From the NCBI RefSeq assembly GCF_014282005.1, contig NZ_JACFTD010000012.1:1-64000 (forward strand): 64,000 bases of DNA. The letters run 5' to 3'. Shown piece after piece: positions 61,365 to 64,000 of the stretch. The notes beneath the pieces are model-generated. The model worked only from the letters and a program-made list of their open reading frames with translations. It had not been told where the DNA came from and did not search any database. Source of the DNA: Sporosarcina sp. BP05. Lineage in GTDB: Bacteria; Bacillota; Bacilli; Bacillales_A; Planococcaceae. A program made the translations under genes and the position numbers. The stretch's first letter is position 1, and every line of letters starts with the position of its first letter.

Positions 61365-62148
61365 TTTGTTCGATTTTAGCTATATAATCAATGGCTAACT
61401 TGTTGAACATTTCTGGTTGGTCGATATTGCAGACATGTCCTGACTTTTCTATTTTTATGAATTCAAATCCTTTATTTTTACGGACAACTTCCTCAATCGG
61501 GGGGATGAATAGATAATCTTCCTCACCCATCAAGAATAATGTTGGAATATCCGTTGTCGATGCTTGTAAGCGGGTCAAGTACGGATTGATTAGCTTAGTA
61601 AGAGAAAACCATCTAATGAATTCCTTCTGATATACCTTTTTAGCTTCGTTGACGAAAGCCATCCGCGATTCTTCATGCTGTTTACGCGGCATAATAATAT
61701 AAGCGAATAATTTATAAAGAAGCATATAAGGGACAAAACGCTTTACTGCACGCCCTCCCAATAATAATAACTTTGTTCGAATATCAAAACGGATAATCGC
61801 CCCACCAAGAATAAGTGAGTTTACACGTTGCGGGAAATTATCTGCCATTGTTTGAGCGACGATTGTACCAAGTGACATGCCGATAACATGCGTGTCTTTT
61901 ATGCCGACTTCGTCCAGCACTTCAATTACTTCCCTTGAGATATCCGTAAATGTATCCCCTTTTTTCCACATTCCACCGGCAGATTGTCCATGTCCTCGAA
62001 GGTCAATTAGGAGAACGTTATGCTGTTTCCTAAATTCCCGGATTTGCTTGAACCAGACGGAAGAACTACCGCCTGCGCCATGTATGAATGTCACCCAAGG
62101 TGTTGTCGGGCTAATTTCGTAAGTTCGATAGTGAAGCAAGCTGTTCAC
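61339..62148 (-). CDS. Alpha/beta hydrolase
   Basis: A 269-aa hydrolase. Oxyanion FIHGAGGSSSVW near residue 21, nucleophile GMSLGT (Ser92), acid in FLMGEEDYLF, and His in KSGHVCNIDQPEMFN. No signal peptide. Resembles the 3-oxoadipate enol-lactonase/haloperoxidase-like group broadly, but no substrate can be inferred. Monocistronic between terminators. Confidence 0.85.
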   Translation of the reverse strand: MNSLLHYRTYEISPTTPWVTFIHGAGGSSSVWFKQIREFRKQHNVLLIDLRGHGQSAGGMWKKGDTFTDISREVIEVLDEVGIKDTHVIGMSLGTIVAQTMADNFPQRVNSLILGGAIIRFDIRTKLLLLGGRAVKRFVPYMLLYKLFAYIIMPRKQHEESRMAFVNEAKKVYQKEFIRWFSLTKLINPYLTRLQASTTDIPTLFLMGEEDYLFIPPIEEVVRKNKGFEFIKIEKSGHVCNIDQPEMFNKLAIDYIAKIEQRKAAIQLG

Positions 62149-62266
62149 CCTTCCAAGTTAACTATGTCCATTAAACCATTTTTTATAGAATCAATTCAAC
62201 CCAAATGTGTGTATATACGCTCTATTCCCTGAAGAATCGACTTCTTTTCGACACAAACTTTGCTAG

Positions 62267-62311
62267 AAAAAAAGGGGCGGTCATCGAAGCTACACTTCGT
62301 GGCCGTCCCTA
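62267..62311 (-). terminator. Terminator of ykvI
   Basis: On the minus strand GGGACGGCCACGAAG-TGTA-GCTTCGATGACCGCCCC followed by T7. Confidence 0.88.
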
Positions 62312-62330
62312 TACTTGTTTTGAAATAGTC

Positions 62331-63389
62331 TTATCTGCTAACCTTCGCAGGTAATTTGAAAGATATGTAGATAAGCGCCGCGACAAGGAACAAACCTAGG
62401 TAACCAATGTACGGATAGAAATGGGCAACAAGATTTTTAAAGCCGAAAAAGCTCAAGCCAAATCCAATTATTAGTGTGATAAACACAAAACCTTTAAACC
62501 CTTTTGTACCTGCCGGGATGAAACGTGCGCCGAAAGCATAGTACATACTGACAGCCGTATTGAAAATCATACCGTACAAAATGAACGCCATGAAAGTAGC
62601 GAGTATAGGCGAAATATCGTTCATAATTGCTAACATCGGTAAATCAGCATCAGCAACAGTATCGATCCGTGAGAAGATTGCCAAGTGACTTAGCAAGATA
62701 AGTAGACCAAGACCAAGTCCGCCGACAAAACCGCCCCACGCTGCTGTTTTTTCATTTTTCTCCGCTCCACCCATGACAAGTGCCATGGAAGCACCTACTG
62801 CGATATTGAACGACACATAGTTTATTGCCGAGATGAACCAGTTCGGTAGCGTCGTCGGTACTAAAGTTGCGACTGAATCGAGCGCTGTAAATGTTGCATC
62901 CCCCATTGTCGCTATACAGTACACCGAGACACCAATGACTGAAATGATTAGAAATGGTGTAATACTGCCGATAACACCAACCACTTTATCGACATTAAGT
63001 AATATAGTTAAGAAAACCAGAACTACCATTAGTAAACTACCAACGAATGGCGGTAAACCAAACTGTTGGTTCAAATTGGAACCTGCCCCCGCTATCATAA
63101 CGGCCCCAACGCCAAATAGTGTTAAAATAATTATGCAATCCACAACTATACCTAAATAACGACCACTTATTTTGTAAATAACTTCTTTATGTGATGTGGC
63201 CCGCATACGACTCCCAAGTCGAGTAAGCGTCATTCCCAGATAGGCAAACAGTGCTGTAGACACAATTGCCCCTACAATACCTAAAAGTCCGAAACTTGTA
63301 AAATATTGTAGAATTTCCTGACCTGAAGCGAATCCTGCACCAACAATAATTCCGATGAAAGCGCTTCCCATTTTAAGTATGTTTTTCAT
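62331..63389 (-). CDS. ykvI: YkvI family membrane transporter
   Basis: About 352 aa, ten to eleven helices. The N terminus (MGSAFIGIIVGAGFASGQEILQYFTSFG) carries the unwound TM1 G-A-G-F-A-S-G motif of LeuT-fold transporters and matches the YkvI family near branched-chain amino acid carriers. GGGGGG is 5 nt before the ATG at 63389; an upstream in-frame start is not supported. Substrate unknown. Confidence 0.85.
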   Translation of the reverse strand: MKNILKMGSAFIGIIVGAGFASGQEILQYFTSFGLLGIVGAIVSTALFAYLGMTLTRLGSRMRATSHKEVIYKISGRYLGIVVDCIIILTLFGVGAVMIAGAGSNLNQQFGLPPFVGSLLMVVLVFLTILLNVDKVVGVIGSITPFLIISVIGVSVYCIATMGDATFTALDSVATLVPTTLPNWFISAINYVSFNIAVGASMALVMGGAEKNEKTAAWGGFVGGLGLGLLILLSHLAIFSRIDTVADADLPMLAIMNDISPILATFMAFILYGMIFNTAVSMYYAFGARFIPAGTKGFKGFVFITLIIGFGLSFFGFKNLVAHFYPYIGYLGLFLVAALIYISFKLPAKVSR

Positions 63390-63506
63390 GATGTCCCCCC
63401 AATATTTCACCACACTAAGAATTTTAACTCAACGAAATAGTCAGAAATATAACCTCATGCGTTGTGGTACTGTTCTAACTTATCACTCTTGTGGAACCTT
63501 TTCAAT

Positions 63507-63538
63507 AAAAAAAAGACCAGTTACCTGGACTCTTTTTT
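63507..63538. terminator. Weak bidirectional terminator
   Basis: AAAAAAAAGACCAG-TTAC-CTGGACTCTTTTTT with one A-A mismatch. It lies between ykvI and the glycosylase gene, so it should end the latter's leftward transcript. The rest of 63390-63749 shows nothing further. Confidence 0.6.
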
Positions 63539-63749
63539 AAAAAACTATTTTCGCAGCACAATTTGATAGTCAAAAGTCTTCAATTATTATCTATTAAACG
63601 TTAGTTTATCAACAGTCCTTCGACATATCACAAACTATTTTTTGTACGAAATAACTTCTTCGTCCGCATATTTTGAACCCACTCATTTCAAGTCGATTTT
63701 TATCAAATTATCGCCTTTAGCATCGATTCACTTGTAGCAATAGCCGCAC

Positions 63750-64000
63750 TTAAGGCCGATACTTTGAGACGTACGGATTATCTTTTTCATAAAAGCGCCA
63801 AGGATAATGAACGGCTTCCCCAGAATTCCCAATCCCCACCCGAGGACCCGCCATAATTTCTTCCGGTACAGCACCTTCTGCAATAAACAACGGTCCATCT
63901 GTCCAATGATGACCGTAATACTGCATTGTCACGCCAAGGGCTTTCGCTAATTTACCTGGCCCATTCGTCCAATCTTTCATTTTCAAATGAGGTCCCCTAT
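63750..64000 (-). CDS. Alkyladenine (3-methyladenine) DNA glycosylase, C-terminal part
   Basis: The frame is open to the window edge, so the start lies beyond 64000. The visible 82 C-terminal residues read RGPHLKMKDWTNGPGKLAKA ... GPRVGIGNSGEAVHYPWRFY, the conserved AAG/MPG end: N-G-P-G-K-L for the DNA-binding loop and the PRVGI...PWRFY strand. It is the base-excision enzyme removing alkylated purines (YxlJ in B. subtilis). Confidence 0.9.
   Translation of the reverse strand, partial: RGPHLKMKDWTNGPGKLAKALGVTMQYYGHHWTDGPLFIAEGAVPEEIMAGPRVGIGNSGEAVHYPWRFYEKDNPYVSKYRP

Overview
The window is a chromosomal segment of a low-to-medium GC, Gram-positive Bacillales bacterium, most likely in the Planococcaceae (Sporosarcina-like). 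This rests on protein content and on gene order. The run ddl-murF-cshA-ydbS-ydbT-rhomboid-acpS-ydcC-alr-ndoAI-ndoA-rsbRSTUVW-sigB-rsbX-tex-ydcK followed by tRNAs is the Bacillus subtilis arrangement. The genus is an inference; the 16S fragment is too short to settle it.

Layout. 1-1190: 5' end of a 16S rRNA gene preceded by five tRNA genes (Glu, Gln, Lys, Leu, Gly), all reading leftward from one strong promoter. 1370-22330: housekeeping and stress block, almost all on the minus strand: SprT-like protein, Tex, the full SigB partner-switching operon, the EndoA toxin-antitoxin pair, alanine racemase, a LolA-like lipoprotein, AcpS, rhomboid protease, PH-domain membrane proteins, CshA helicase, esterase, MurF, Ddl and a paired SMR efflux pump. 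22590-38000: mixed-strand transporters (RodA flippase/polymerase family, three MFS proteins, cystine transporter), cardiolipin synthase, a DD-carboxypeptidase-like enzyme, a YidC insertase and GNAT acetyltransferases. 38000-53330: SigB-type small genes, YpuA-like protein, CvfB, MntR, then a cation block: CadC/CadA metal efflux, UspA, the seven-gene Mrp Na+/H+ antiporter and a stand-alone KdpD-like Usp protein. 53560-64000: MurB, YceI, DsbA-like protein, Rieske oxidoreductase, pyrophosphatase, NsrR/Hmp nitric oxide module, hydrolase, YkvI and the end of an alkyladenine DNA glycosylase.

Regulation readable from the DNA: four promoters of GTTT-N13/14-GGGTAT type expected for SigB (before rsbV, a YtxH-like gene, a 32-codon ORF and an Lmo0937-like gene). 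There are also paired palindromic operators at a divergent XRE-TPR regulator/MFS exporter locus, paired CadC-type operators around the cadC promoter, and an NsrR box before hmp.

The least explained content is intergenic: (i) about ten copies of a modular GC-rich repeat whose stems covary between copies; (ii) a repeat of 333 and about 730 bp with terminal inverted repeats and several hairpins; (iii) two arrays of a degenerate unit repeating every 21 bp; (iv) hairpin elements near 24.1 and 54.6 kb. I saw no CRISPR array, prophage, transposase gene or classical defence system.
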